From positions 24,435 to 88,434 of the forward strand of contig NZ_JBNCMC010000011.1 of assembly GCF_049844995.1 (NCBI RefSeq): a DNA stretch of 64,000 bases. Reading direction: 5' to 3'. How positions within the stretch are numbered: the stretch's first letter is position 1; the number at the start of each line of letters is the position of its first letter. Source of the DNA: Luteimicrobium sp049844995 (GTDB lineage Bacteria; Actinomycetota; Actinomycetes; Actinomycetales; Cellulomonadaceae). This document shows, piece after piece, positions 52,700 to 61,838 of this stretch. The notes below the pieces were generated by a model. That model saw only the letters and a list, made by a program, of their open reading frames with translations. It searched no databases and was not told the origin of the DNA. A program made the translations under genes and the position numbers.

Positions 52700-54352
52700 T
52701 CAGCCGGCGAGCTCCGCCTCGAGGTCCTCCGCGTCGACGATCCGGTACGCGTAGCCCTGCTCCGCGAGGAACCGCTGGCGGTGCGCGGCGAAGTCCTGGT
52801 CCACCGTGTCCCGGGCGACGACGGCGTAGAAGTGCGCGGTCCGGCCGTCGTGCTTGGGGCGCATGACGCGGCCGAGGCGCTGGGCCTCCTCCTGGCGCGA
52901 CCCGAACGACCCCGAGACCTGGATCGCGACCGACGCCTCCGGCAGGTCGATCGAGAAGTTCGCGACCTTGCTCACGACGAGGTGGTTGATCTCGCCCGCG
53001 CGGAACGCGTCGAACAGGCGCTGGCGCTCGCGCACCGTCGTCTCGCCCGTGATGAGGGGCGCGTCGAGGTGCTCGGCCAGCTCGTGGAGCTGGTCGATGT
53101 ACTGGCCGATCACGAGGGCCTGGTCGTCGGGGTGGCGGGCGAGGATCTGCTCCACGACCCGGTTCTTGCCCGACGCCGACGCCGCGAGCCGGTACTTGTC
53201 CTCCGGTTCCGCGGTCGCGTAGGCCATGCGCTCGCCGTCGGGCAGGGTGAGGCGGACCTCGACGCACTCGGCGGGGGCGATGTAGCCCTGGGCCTCGATG
53301 TCCTTCCAGGGTGCGTCGAACCGCTTGGGCCCGATGAGCGAGAACACCTCGTCCTCGCGACCGTCCTCGCGCACGAGCGTCGCGGTCAGGCCGAGGCGGC
53401 GGCGCGCCTGCAGGTCCGCGGTCATGCGGAAGATCGGGGCGGGCAGCAGGTGGACCTCGTCGTACACGACCAGGCCCCAGTCGCGGGCGTCGAGCAGCTC
53501 GAGGTGCGTGTAGACGCCCTTCCGCTTGGTCGTGAGGACCTGGTAGGTGGCGATCGTGACGGGCTTGATCTCCTTGCGGGCGCCCGAGTACTCGCCGATC
53601 TCGTCCTCGGTGAGGCTCGTGCGCTTGACCAGCTCGTCCTTCCACTGGCGCGCGCTCACCGTGTTGGTCACGAGGATCAGCGTGGTCGTCGAGGACCTCG
53701 CCATCGCGCCCGCGCCCACGAGCGTCTTGCCCGCCCCGCAGGGCAGCACGACGACGCCGCTGCCGCCGTGCCAGAAGCTCTCGACCGCGTGCTCCTGGTA
53801 CGGGCGCAGGGTCCAGCCGTCCGGGGTGAGGGCGATGTCGTGGTGCTCGCCGTCGACGTACCCGGCGAGGTCCTCGGCGGGCCAGCCGAGCTTCACGAGC
53901 ACCTGCTTGAGGTGGCCGCGCTCGGAGGGGTGCACGACGACGGTGTCCTCGTCGACCCGGTCGCCCAGCAGCCCTGCGGTCCGCTTGGAGCGCAGCACCT
54001 CGGTCAGGACGGCGCGGTCCAGCGACTGCAGGACGAGGCCGTGCGTCGGGTGCTTGACGAGCTGGAGCCGCCCGTAGCGGGCCATCGTCTCCGCGACGTC
54101 GATGAGCAGCGCGTGCGGCACGGGGTACCGGCTGTAGTCCATGAGCGCCGCGACGACCTGCTCGGCGTCGTGGCCCGCGGCGCGCGCGTTCCAGAGGCCG
54201 AGCGGCGTGAGCCGGTAGGTGTGGACGTGCTCGGGGGCCCGCTCGAGCTCCGCGAACGGGGCGATCGCGCGGCGCGCCTCGGCGGAGCGCGGGTGGTCGA
54301 CCTCGAGCAGGAGGGTCTTGTCGCTCTGGACGATCAGCGGTCCGTCGGTCAT
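52700..54352 (-). CDS. XPB-type DNA helicase
   Basis: 550-residue superfamily 2 helicase like eukaryotic XPB and archaeal/mycobacterial homologues, probably acting in DNA repair. The N-terminal damage-recognition-like domain (PLIVQSDKTLLLEVDHP...) is followed by the Q-motif region LRPYQEHAVESFW, Walker A VVVLPCGAGKTLVG (near 204), Walker B VVYDEVHLLPA, the RED-like loop LVREDGREDEVF, and the C-terminal helicase domain ending with the arginine finger QEEAQRLGRVMRP. ATGA overlap with the next gene upstream makes a two-gene operon. Confidence 0.92.
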   Translation of the reverse strand: MTDGPLIVQSDKTLLLEVDHPRSAEARRAIAPFAELERAPEHVHTYRLTPLGLWNARAAGHDAEQVVAALMDYSRYPVPHALLIDVAETMARYGRLQLVKHPTHGLVLQSLDRAVLTEVLRSKRTAGLLGDRVDEDTVVVHPSERGHLKQVLVKLGWPAEDLAGYVDGEHHDIALTPDGWTLRPYQEHAVESFWHGGSGVVVLPCGAGKTLVGAGAMARSSTTTLILVTNTVSARQWKDELVKRTSLTEDEIGEYSGARKEIKPVTIATYQVLTTKRKGVYTHLELLDARDWGLVVYDEVHLLPAPIFRMTADLQARRRLGLTATLVREDGREDEVFSLIGPKRFDAPWKDIEAQGYIAPAECVEVRLTLPDGERMAYATAEPEDKYRLAASASGKNRVVEQILARHPDDQALVIGQYIDQLHELAEHLDAPLITGETTVRERQRLFDAFRAGEINHLVVSKVANFSIDLPEASVAIQVSGSFGSRQEEAQRLGRVMRPKHDGRTAHFYAVVARDTVDQDFAAHRQRFLAEQGYAYRIVDAEDLEAELAG

Positions 54353-56889
54353 GCGTCCTCCGTGCGGGTGGTCGGTGGGGTGGGCAGCGCCGGCACGACG
54401 CGCGCGATCCGGTGGACCGCGACCGTGAGCTCGGCGTCGCGGGCGGGGTCGACGGCGCGCAGCCGACCGGCGTCGAGCCGCAGCGGGCGGACGGTCCGGG
54501 TCACGGGGACGCCGCGCGCGTCGACGGTCTCGAGGGAGACGAGCGTCTGCTCGGCGATGGCGTCGTGCAGGAGGCCCAACAGGTCGCCCGGCTCCGTTGT
54601 TCCCCGGGTCGGCGCCGACCGGCGGCCGCGCGCCCCGCCGCGAGCCGGCTCGGGGCCGGGGGCGGTCGCGCCGTCGTCGGGGGCGGGGACGACCTCGCCG
54701 CCGTGCCCCCACGACGCGTCCGCGTGGGCGAGCGCGTCCCGCGACCGCAGCTCCGCGACGACCGCCTCCGCACGCGCCGCCACGAGCCCCGCCGCGCGTG
54801 CCGCGCGCTCCGGCAGCCCCGACGACGCCGCGACGGGGGCCCCGTAGCGCGAGCGACCGCGACGCCGGCCCGGCGGGACGGTCCGGGGCCGGTCGGCCTC
54901 GGTGCTGACGGTCCGGCCCTCGTCGTCCTCGAGCGCCGCGCTCACGCCCGACGACGCCAGCGCGGCCCGCAGCTCGGCCGCGGGGACGTGCGCCGCAAGG
55001 ACGGTCGGGCCGAGCTGGTGCAGGCCGGTCGCGCGCAGGCCGGGGTCGGCGAGGAACGACGCGACGAGGGCCGGGTCGTCGACGCGCACGTAGCTGAGCG
55101 CGGCACCGACGCGCACCCGGCCGAACCGCCGGGCGGCGTCCCGCACGAGGTACTCGAGCGGCTGCGGCACCGTGCCGCGGGTGTGCCGGGCGAGCGCGGC
55201 GAGCAGGGTGTCGGCGTCGCCCGCGCTGCCGGCCGCCAGGGCGCGCGTGACCGAGTCGAGCGTGAACCGGACGGTCAGGGCCCCGCCGCGCGACTCGACC
55301 GTGGCGGCGTCGTCGACGAGGCGCGCGAGGTCCCGTGTCGGGCGGCCGGGCACGATGCCGGTGAGGTCGCCCTGGAGGAGGAGGTCGTCGACCTCGGGCG
55401 GGAGCACCGCGTCGAGCGCGGCGACGGGGTCCGCGTCCGGGCCCGGGCCGGCGTCGGCTTCCGCGAGGAGCGCGGCCCCCGGACCCGTGAGCGTGCCGAG
55501 CGCGACGACGCCGAGCAGCTCGGCGCCGCGCCAGACGCCCGCCACCGCCTCCGGGGGCGGCACCGCGCGCGGGGTCGTCCAGGCGAGGACGTCCTGCACC
55601 TCGTCGGCGGTGAGCGGGGAGGGCGAGGCCTCTGCGGCGTCGAGCACCGTGCGGCGCAGGCGGGCGGCCCAGCCGGCGGTGTGCGTCGGGTCGAGCGCCG
55701 AGCGCAGCGCGCCCGCCGCGTCGCGGGTGGTCGCGACCCACGGGGTGCGCGACGACCCGAGCCAGGCGCGCGCGAGGTCGGCCCACCGGCCGGGGACGTC
55801 GTCCGCGAGCCAGGCGTCGACGAGCGTCGTCGGGACGAACGAGGCGGGGACCTCGCCGTCGTCGGCCACGAGCTCGGCGGCGAGCGCGAGCTCGGCGACC
55901 TGGGCCGCCGTGGGCTCGTCGACGTCGAGCCGGAGCGCGAGCCGGCGCAGGTCCCGGGCAGCGAGCCCGCCCGTCCGCAGGACCGCCGGGGGCGCCTGCT
56001 CCCACGCGTGCACGAGGTCGGCGACGAGGCGGACCGACTCCTCGGCGGCGCGCCCGGCCTCGGCGTCGACGGTCGCGGCTGCGTGCGGCGTGCGGTCCGG
56101 GACCGGTGGGCCCGGCCGGACGTCGCGGTGCGTCAGGCCGCCACGCAGCGCGAGGGCGACCGGGGCGGGAAGGGCGACGCGGCCGGCGTCGTCACCGTCG
56201 AGGCGCTCGAGCAGGCCCCGCTCGACGAGCCACCGCGTCGCCGCGATCCCTCGCGCGTCCGAGCGCGGTGCTACCCCGACGGGCGGTCCCCAGGCCAGGG
56301 CCTCGAGGATCGCGCGGGCGCCGGGCGGGGCGTCGTCGAGCGGGTCGAGGGCGTCCTGGTCCGGGGCCGTCGCCGCCTCCGGCGCGAGCAGCCCGGCCGG
56401 GTAGGGGCCGACGGCCTCGAGCACTCCCGGCGCGGCGCGCAGGTCGGGCTCCGCGGCGTCCGGCGACGCGTCCCAGACGAGCGCGAGCAGGGTCAGCCGG
56501 TCCGCGGTGGCGCTCGCGGCGGCGGTCAGCGCGTCCGGGGAGACGTCGTCCGCGGGGCCGAGGCCGTTGACGACGTCGCTCACCCGCAGCGCGTGCGGTG
56601 CACGGTCGTGGGGTTCGGCGCCCCGGACGGCGAACGCCTCGAGGACCTGGAGCGCGAACGTGTCGAGCTCGGCGAGGGCACGGTCGACGCTCGCGCGGCC
56701 CGTCGCGCGGGCCGCGAGCGAACGGATCGTCGAGGGGGAGGGGCTCGCCAGGTCGGGTCGGGCGCGCAGCAGCGCGACGAGCGCCGCGTCGTCCCGCTCG
56801 CGCAGCGCCTCGCTGAAGGAGCGGGCGCCGGAGGTCGGGGTGGGCGCGGCGCGACGGGTGTCAGCGGTGCTGGGGTCGGGCCTGGCCAT
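54349..56889 (-). CDS. Helicase-associated protein (XPB partner, Helicase_C_3 type)
   Basis: 846 residues, alanine- and aspartate-rich, mostly helical. The N-terminus resembles the FSEALRERDDAALVALLRARPDLASPSPSTIRSLAARATGR-type repeat of actinobacterial proteins found with XPB; the C-terminal third has the Helicase_C_3-like stretch (VDDLLLQGDLTGIVPGRPT, RHTRGTVPQPLEYLVRDAARRFGRVRVG). No ATPase motifs. A disordered basic stretch near the C-terminus (GRRRGRSRYG, GGARGRRSAPTRG) may bind DNA. It is the first gene of the helicase operon and its mRNA appears leaderless. Confidence 0.82.
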   Translation of the reverse strand: MARPDPSTADTRRAAPTPTSGARSFSEALRERDDAALVALLRARPDLASPSPSTIRSLAARATGRASVDRALAELDTFALQVLEAFAVRGAEPHDRAPHALRVSDVVNGLGPADDVSPDALTAAASATADRLTLLALVWDASPDAAEPDLRAAPGVLEAVGPYPAGLLAPEAATAPDQDALDPLDDAPPGARAILEALAWGPPVGVAPRSDARGIAATRWLVERGLLERLDGDDAGRVALPAPVALALRGGLTHRDVRPGPPVPDRTPHAAATVDAEAGRAAEESVRLVADLVHAWEQAPPAVLRTGGLAARDLRRLALRLDVDEPTAAQVAELALAAELVADDGEVPASFVPTTLVDAWLADDVPGRWADLARAWLGSSRTPWVATTRDAAGALRSALDPTHTAGWAARLRRTVLDAAEASPSPLTADEVQDVLAWTTPRAVPPPEAVAGVWRGAELLGVVALGTLTGPGAALLAEADAGPGPDADPVAALDAVLPPEVDDLLLQGDLTGIVPGRPTRDLARLVDDAATVESRGGALTVRFTLDSVTRALAAGSAGDADTLLAALARHTRGTVPQPLEYLVRDAARRFGRVRVGAALSYVRVDDPALVASFLADPGLRATGLHQLGPTVLAAHVPAAELRAALASSGVSAALEDDEGRTVSTEADRPRTVPPGRRRGRSRYGAPVAASSGLPERAARAAGLVAARAEAVVAELRSRDALAHADASWGHGGEVVPAPDDGATAPGPEPARGGARGRRSAPTRGTTEPGDLLGLLHDAIAEQTLVSLETVDARGVPVTRTVRPLRLDAGRLRAVDPARDAELTVAVHRIARVVPALPTPPTTRTEDA

Positions 56890-56896
56890 CCGATCG

Positions 56897-56902
56897 AGTC
56901 TA
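56897..56902 (-). promoter_or_regulatory. -10 hexamer for the helicase operon
   Basis: TAGACT on the minus strand ends seven bases before ATG 56889. Confidence 0.5.
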
Positions 56903-56933
56903 CGGCCGGGCCGGACGGTCGGGCGGTCGGCGG

Positions 56934-57368
56934 TCAGTCCGCCGGCTCCTCGGCCGTCGCGGCGAGGCGCTGCAGCGCGTCGAGCACGAGCTCGACGTCG
57001 TCGCCCAGCGCGGCCCGCAGGACCCGGTCGTAGTCGATCGCGGCTTTCCGCATGCGCTCGAACGCCGCCCGGCCTTCGGGCGTGAAGGCGAGGCGCTGGA
57101 CGCGGCGGTCGTGCTCGTCGCGCGTCCGGGTCACGAGGCCCCGCTGCTCGAGGGCCGTGAGGTGGTGGGTGAGGGTCGCGTCGGTGATCCCGACGGTGCG
57201 GGCGAGGTCCCGCTGGGTCGTGTGGGTGCCGCGGGCGAGCGCCAGGAAGATGAACCAGACGGCCCGGTTGCCGCCCGCCTCCGCGAGCCGGTGCTCGAAG
57301 GCCCGGTTCACGGTCTGGGTGGTGTCCCAGAGGGTGCGGCCCAGCGGCCTGTGCTCGCCGATGCTCAT
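56934..57368 (-). CDS. MarR-family transcriptional regulator
   Basis: 144 residues with the MarR winged helix: QRDLARTVGITDATLTHHLTALEQRGLVTRTRDEHDRRVQRLAFTPEGRAAFE; dimer helices at both ends. It is divergent from an FAD-dependent oxidase and the 125-base gap holds direct repeats likely to be its operator, so it probably represses both genes in the absence of a small inducer. Leaderless by the hexamer TAGGCT six bases upstream. Confidence 0.9.
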   Translation of the reverse strand: MSIGEHRPLGRTLWDTTQTVNRAFEHRLAEAGGNRAVWFIFLALARGTHTTQRDLARTVGITDATLTHHLTALEQRGLVTRTRDEHDRRVQRLAFTPEGRAAFERMRKAAIDYDRVLRAALGDDVELVLDALQRLAATAEEPAD

Positions 57369-57374
57369 CGCCCG

Positions 57375-57380
57375 AGCCTA
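57375..57380 (-). promoter_or_regulatory. -10 hexamer of the marR gene
   Basis: TAGGCT on the minus strand ends six bases before ATG 57368. Confidence 0.5.
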
Positions 57381-57421
57381 GCCGCACTCCTTGGATGCCA
57401 TATCTTCAGACGTCGAACCTC

Positions 57422-57450
57422 TTGATATCTAATCGTTTGACATCTAACGT
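57422..57450 (+). promoter_or_regulatory. FAD-oxidase promoter overlapped by MarR operator repeats
   Basis: TTGATA (57422-57427) and TAACGT (57445-57450) are separated by 17 bases, one of the few textbook promoters in the window. Superimposed are two direct repeats TTGATATCTAA (57422-57432) and TTGACATCTAA (57437-57447), starting 15 bases apart; a repressor bound there would block the promoter. The area 57391-57455 is strikingly AT-rich for this genome. Confidence 0.65.
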
Positions 57451-57493
57451 TACCGACGACGGGCTCGCACGGGGCCCGGAGGAGGGCGGGACG

Positions 57494-58882
57494 ATGAGGC
57501 TGATGGACGACGTGAGCCGACTGCTCGGCGGGTCGTGGGGCGGGCGCCTGCTGTCGCGCACGGACCCGGGGTTCGACGAGGCGGCGGGGGTGGTGTTCGC
57601 GGGCGACGGCGCGCCGCCCGCGCTCGTGGCCCGGCCCCAGGACGTGAGCGAGGTGCGGGCGGTCGTGCGGGCCGCAGCGGAGACGGGCGTGCCGTTCGCG
57701 GTCCGCGGCGGCGGCCACGCGTACGCGCGCTACGGCACGGTGGCCGAAGGCCTCGTGCTCGACCTGCGCCTGCTCGGCGGGGTGCGGATCGACGCCGAGG
57801 CGCGCGTCGGCGTGGCGTGCGCCGGCACGACGGCGGGAGACTACACGCGCGCCGCGGCGGAGCACGGGCTGGCGACGGGCTTCGGCGACACGCTGACGGT
57901 CGGCGTCCCGGGCCTCGCACTGGGCGGCGGCATCGGGTACCTCAGCCGCCGCGACGGGCTCACGCTCGACAACGTGCTGGGCGCGGAGGTCGTCCTCGCG
58001 GACGGCGACGTCGTCCGCGCGTCCGACGACGAGGACCCCGACCTGTTCTGGGCGCTCCGCGGGGGCGGCGGGAACTTCGGCGTCGTCACGCGCCTCGACC
58101 TGAGGCTCACTCGGACGCGGGTGGTCACGGGCGGGCTGCTGGCGTTCGCGCCCGACCCGCGGACCGTCGGCGCCCTGCTCGAGGCGGCGGCGCACGCGCC
58201 CGAGGAGCTCTCGCTCATGGTCAACGTCATGAAGGCGCCGCCGGCGCCGTTCCTGCCCGCCGACCGCCACGGGACGCCGATCGTCGTCGCGCTCGTGTGC
58301 CACTCCGGTACGCCGGACGACGCGGACGCCGCCCTCGCGCCGTTCCGCGCCGCGGGCACGCTGCTCGTGGACCTCGTCCGTCCGCAGCCCTACCCCGACC
58401 TGTTCGGCGTGGCGCCGGGCCAGGCCGGGACGCGGCTCGCCCAGCGGACCGGGTTCACGGGCGGCGTGGCCGCGGACGCCGCGGCGGCAGTGATCGAGGC
58501 CGTCAGGACGGCACCCACGCCGCTCGCCGTGCTCAACCTGCGGCCGATGGGCGGCGCGATCGCGCGCGTCCCGCGCGACGCCACCGCGTTCGCGCACCGC
58601 GCCCAGCGGGTCATGGCGACCGTCGGCGCGCTGAGCCCCGACCCCGGCCTCGCGGGCGCCGCGTCGGACTGGGTCGCGAGGACCGCGGACGGGCTCGGGC
58701 TCGGGGGCGCGGCGTACGCGAACTTCGTGGCCGACGCCGGAGCCTCGGCGGCGTCCGACGCCTACCCGCCCGACACGCTGCGCCGGCTGCGGGAGGTCAA
58801 GCACCGGGTCGACCCGGACAACCTGTTCCGCTCGAACCTCAACGTCACCCCGGCGGAGGAGCCGGAGCCCGCCCGGGCGTGA
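57494..58882 (+). CDS. FAD-binding oxidoreductase, BBE/6-hydroxynicotine-oxidase-like
   Basis: 462 residues of the p-cresol methylhydroxylase/BBE superfamily. The PP-loop is FAVRGGGHAYARYG, with His75 as the likely covalent FAD attachment point; the second, cysteine attachment of bicovalent members is absent (GGGIGYLSRRDGLTLDNVLGAEVVLADG). The BBE tail reads YPPDTLRRLREVKHRVDPDNLFRSNLNV. Probably oxidises a small molecule such as an alkaloid, sugar or antibiotic. GGAGG eight bases before ATG; MarR-controlled by inference. Confidence 0.87.
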   Translation: MRLMDDVSRLLGGSWGGRLLSRTDPGFDEAAGVVFAGDGAPPALVARPQDVSEVRAVVRAAAETGVPFAVRGGGHAYARYGTVAEGLVLDLRLLGGVRIDAEARVGVACAGTTAGDYTRAAAEHGLATGFGDTLTVGVPGLALGGGIGYLSRRDGLTLDNVLGAEVVLADGDVVRASDDEDPDLFWALRGGGGNFGVVTRLDLRLTRTRVVTGGLLAFAPDPRTVGALLEAAAHAPEELSLMVNVMKAPPAPFLPADRHGTPIVVALVCHSGTPDDADAALAPFRAAGTLLVDLVRPQPYPDLFGVAPGQAGTRLAQRTGFTGGVAADAAAAVIEAVRTAPTPLAVLNLRPMGGAIARVPRDATAFAHRAQRVMATVGALSPDPGLAGAASDWVARTADGLGLGGAAYANFVADAGASAASDAYPPDTLRRLREVKHRVDPDNLFRSNLNVTPAEEPEPARA

Positions 58883-58888
58883 CGCGGT

Positions 58889-58935
58889 CCGGTCCGCCCT
58901 GCGTCGCGCCCCGTGAGCGACGCACGGCGGACCGG
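58889..58935. terminator. Bidirectional terminator, FAD oxidase/GH1
   Basis: Stem of 10 + 8 base pairs (58889-58898 with 58926-58935; 58900-58907 with 58917-58924) with one C/C mismatch between the halves and a nine-base loop, between convergent genes. Confidence 0.8.
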
Positions 58936-58942
58936 AGGGCTT

Positions 58943-60136
58943 TCAGCGGACCCGCAGCACGCCGTCCCGCGCGACCGACCCGAGCCACGCGAGCGACGGC
59001 TTGGGGGTTCGCTCGAACGTCGTCCGGTCCACGGACACCAGGCCGAACGTCGGCCGGAAGCCCGACGCCCACTCGTAGTTGTCGAGCAGGCTCCAGTGCA
59101 GGTAGCCCTCGACCTCGACGCCGTCCTGCATCGCTGCGTGCAGCCCGGCCAGGGCGGCCTCGGTGTAGTCGACGCGGCGGGCGTCGTCGTCGGTGGCGAT
59201 GCCGTTCTCCGTGACGACGACCGGCACGCCGCCGGTCAGCCGCCACGCCGCGCGCACGCCCTCCGCGAGGGCCGCCGGGTAGTACTCCCAGCCGGTGAGC
59301 GTCGTCTCGACGCCGTCGGGGACCTGCCGCGGCCCGTCGGGGCCGATGATGGTCCGCGTGTACGCCTGAACACCCACCCAGTCGTCGCCCTTGGCCGCCT
59401 CGAGGTACCAGTCGTCGCGCTTGTGGCCGTACTCGCGCGCGACCTCCTCGCAGCCCGGCTCGGCCTGGAAGGCCTGCGTCGCGACGGTCCACCCGGACCG
59501 GGTCCGGCCCGACGCCGCGAGGATCTCGCGGGCGCGCCGGTGGCACTCGAGCAGCGTGTCCGCGACGTGCAGGTCGGGGTCGGGCAGCCCGTACGCGACG
59601 AGGTTCGCGGGGTCCTCGCCGCCCGCGATCATGGCCGCGATGTTCGGCTCGTTGATCGTGCAGACCCACTCGACGTCGTCGCCCAGGACGCGCAGCGCGA
59701 GCTCGGTGTACCGGGCGAACCGGTCCGCGGCCTCGGGGGAGCGCCACATGCCGTCGTCCGCGAACCAGCGCGGCACCGTGAAGTGCAGGAGCGTGACCAT
59801 CGGGGTGAGGCCGAGCTCGAGGGCCGTGCCGACCATCCGGCGGTAGTGGTCGATCTCCGCGTTCGAGACGAAGCCCTTCTCCGGCTCGATCCGCGCCCAC
59901 TCGATGCTGAACCGGTAGGCGTCCAGCCCGGCGTCGCGCAGGAGGGTCATGTCCTCGCGGTAGCGGTGGTAGCTGTCCATCGCGTCGCCGCTGGGCTCGA
60001 CGATCGACGTCCCCGCGGCGTGCTCGCGGACCCACCAGTCGCTGTTGATGTTGTTGCCCTCGATCTGGTGGGCGGCGGTGGCGGCGCCCCAGAGGAATCC
60101 GTCGGGGAACGCGAGCTCTCGGCCGTTCGTGTGCAC
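58943..60136 (-). CDS. Family 1 glycoside hydrolase (beta-glucosidase type)
   Basis: 397-residue retaining glycosidase. Acid/base Glu163 lies in TINEPN and nucleophile Glu310 in VTENG; FLWGAATAAHQIEGNN and YRFSIEWARIEPEKG are GH1 substrate-site segments, and the tail WSLLDNYEWASGFRPTFGLVSVD is typical. It is about 50 residues shorter than most GH1 enzymes, so some surface loops are missing. No signal peptide: it acts inside the cell on imported sugars. It ends the Dpp-type importer operon; SD GAAAGGAC precedes the GTG. Confidence 0.92.
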   Translation of the reverse strand: MHTNGRELAFPDGFLWGAATAAHQIEGNNINSDWWVREHAAGTSIVEPSGDAMDSYHRYREDMTLLRDAGLDAYRFSIEWARIEPEKGFVSNAEIDHYRRMVGTALELGLTPMVTLLHFTVPRWFADDGMWRSPEAADRFARYTELALRVLGDDVEWVCTINEPNIAAMIAGGEDPANLVAYGLPDPDLHVADTLLECHRRAREILAASGRTRSGWTVATQAFQAEPGCEEVAREYGHKRDDWYLEAAKGDDWVGVQAYTRTIIGPDGPRQVPDGVETTLTGWEYYPAALAEGVRAAWRLTGGVPVVVTENGIATDDDARRVDYTEAALAGLHAAMQDGVEVEGYLHWSLLDNYEWASGFRPTFGLVSVDRTTFERTPKPSLAWLGSVARDGVLRVR

Positions 60137-60170
60137 GGTCGTCCTTTCGTGGGTGGTGCGGGTGCGCGTG

Positions 60171-61838
60171 TCAGGCGGCGCCGTCGGCGAACCGACGGGC
60201 GGGCTGGGGCACGGCGTCGAGGAGCTGGGTGGTGTAGTCGTCCTCGGGGAACCGGAGCACGTGCGCGGTGTCGCCGCGCTCGACGACCTTCCCGTGGTGG
60301 AGCACCATGATCCGGTCGGTGACGACGCGTGCCGACAGCAGGTCGTGCGTGATGTAGAGGAGCGAGACGCCGGTGTCGGCGCGCAGGTCCTGCAGGAGGG
60401 ACAGGACGCCGGCGCGCAGGGAGACGTCGAGCATCGAGACCGGCTCGTCGGCGACGAGGACCTGCGGCTCGGACGCGAGGGCGCGGGCGATCACGACGCG
60501 CTGCCGCTGGCCGCCGGACAGCTGGTGCGGCAGCTTGGCCGCGTACTGCTCGACGGGCGCCAGACCGACGCGCTCGAGCAGCTCGAGCACGCGAGCCCGC
60601 GCCGCCTCGCCCCTGAGCCCGGTGAAGTTCTCCACCGGCCGGGTGAGCGTGTACTCGACCGTGTGGAGCGGGTTGAGCGCCGAGTACGGGTCCTGGAAGA
60701 CCATCTGGACGTCCGCGTGCAGCCGCTTGAGGCGGCGGCGCGGCAGCCGGTCCACGCGCAGGTCCCCGAAGGTGACGGTGCCCGACGTCGGCCGCTCCAC
60801 GCCCGTGATGAGCTTCGCGAGCGTCGACTTGCCCGAGCCGGACTGCCCCACGAGCGCGAGCGCGTCGCCGGGCTCGAGCCGGAACGAGACGTCGTCGACG
60901 GCGACCACCTGCTCGTCTCCGCGGCGCCGGGGCGGGTAGACCTTCGTGACGTGGTCGACGACGATCGCGTCGTGCGCGGCGCCGGCCTCGCCCGCGGGGA
61001 GCTCGGCGACCGTCCGGCCCGCCGCGACCCGGAGCCCCGGCAGCTCGACGACCTCGGCGCGCGGGTCCGCGTAGTGCGACAGCAGCATGCGCGTGTAGTC
61101 GTGGTCGGGGCCCTGGTACAGGTCGCGCGAGGGTCGGTCCTCGACGATCTCGCCGTCGTGCATGACGACGACGCGCTCCGCGGACTCGAGCACGACGCCG
61201 AGGTCGTGGGAGATCAGGACGGCCGTGAACCCCTCGGCGGCCTGGAGCTCGCGGATGGTGTCCATGACGGCGCGCTGCACGAGGACGTCGAGCGCCGTCG
61301 TCGGCTCGTCGAAGACCATGAGGCGCGGCTCGAGGCTGAGCGCGAGGGCGATGGACACGCGCTGGCGCATGCCGCCGGACAGCTCGCCGGGGTAGCGGTC
61401 GAGGACGTCCGCGCCGAGCCGGACCTTGTCGAGCAGCTCGACCGCTCGGGCACGGCGGCGCGCCTTCGGCACGTGGCCGTGGGCGGCGAAGATGTCGCCG
61501 AAGTGGTGGGCGACGGTCCGCACCGGGTTGAGGGCGTTCATCCCGGACTGCAGGACCATCGCGAACCCGCCCTGGCGCTGCTCGCGCAGGGCCTCGTCCT
61601 CGAGCGACGCCACGTCGACGCCGTCGAACACGATGCGGCCGGACGAGATCCGCGCGGGCGCCCTGGTCAGGCGGGTCATGGCGAAGCCGAGCGTCGACTT
61701 GCCCGAGCCGGACTCGCCGACGAGGCCGACGAACTCGCCCTGCTCGAGGCTCAGCGTGACGTCGCGCACGGCGTGCGTCGGAGCCGCACCCCGCGGCTCG
61801 TAGACGACGGACAGGTGGTCGATCTCGAGGAGGCTCAT
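60171..61838 (-). CDS. Fused double ATPase of a Dpp/Opp-type ABC importer
   Basis: 555 residues containing two full ATPase domains in one chain, equivalent to DppD plus DppF. Domain 1: Walker A GESGSGKST, signature LSGGMRQRVSIALAL, Walker B LMVFDEPTTALD. Domain 2 (from about 310): GQSGSGKST, QLSGGQRQRVVIARALA, VLVADEPVSMLD and the Dpp-type FQDPYSALNP. There is a linker near 265-310. ATGA overlap with the permease before it, and 34 bases to GH1. Confidence 0.92.
   Translation of the reverse strand: MSLLEIDHLSVVYEPRGAAPTHAVRDVTLSLEQGEFVGLVGESGSGKSTLGFAMTRLTRAPARISSGRIVFDGVDVASLEDEALREQRQGGFAMVLQSGMNALNPVRTVAHHFGDIFAAHGHVPKARRRARAVELLDKVRLGADVLDRYPGELSGGMRQRVSIALALSLEPRLMVFDEPTTALDVLVQRAVMDTIRELQAAEGFTAVLISHDLGVVLESAERVVVMHDGEIVEDRPSRDLYQGPDHDYTRMLLSHYADPRAEVVELPGLRVAAGRTVAELPAGEAGAAHDAIVVDHVTKVYPPRRRGDEQVVAVDDVSFRLEPGDALALVGQSGSGKSTLAKLITGVERPTSGTVTFGDLRVDRLPRRRLKRLHADVQMVFQDPYSALNPLHTVEYTLTRPVENFTGLRGEAARARVLELLERVGLAPVEQYAAKLPHQLSGGQRQRVVIARALASEPQVLVADEPVSMLDVSLRAGVLSLLQDLRADTGVSLLYITHDLLSARVVTDRIMVLHHGKVVERGDTAHVLRFPEDDYTTQLLDAVPQPARRFADGAA

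Noticed and set aside
57395..57493. Upstream extension of the FAD oxidase to 57395
   Set aside because: It would translate the promoter and operator region; ATG 57494 has a good ribosome site and the conserved protein begins there.
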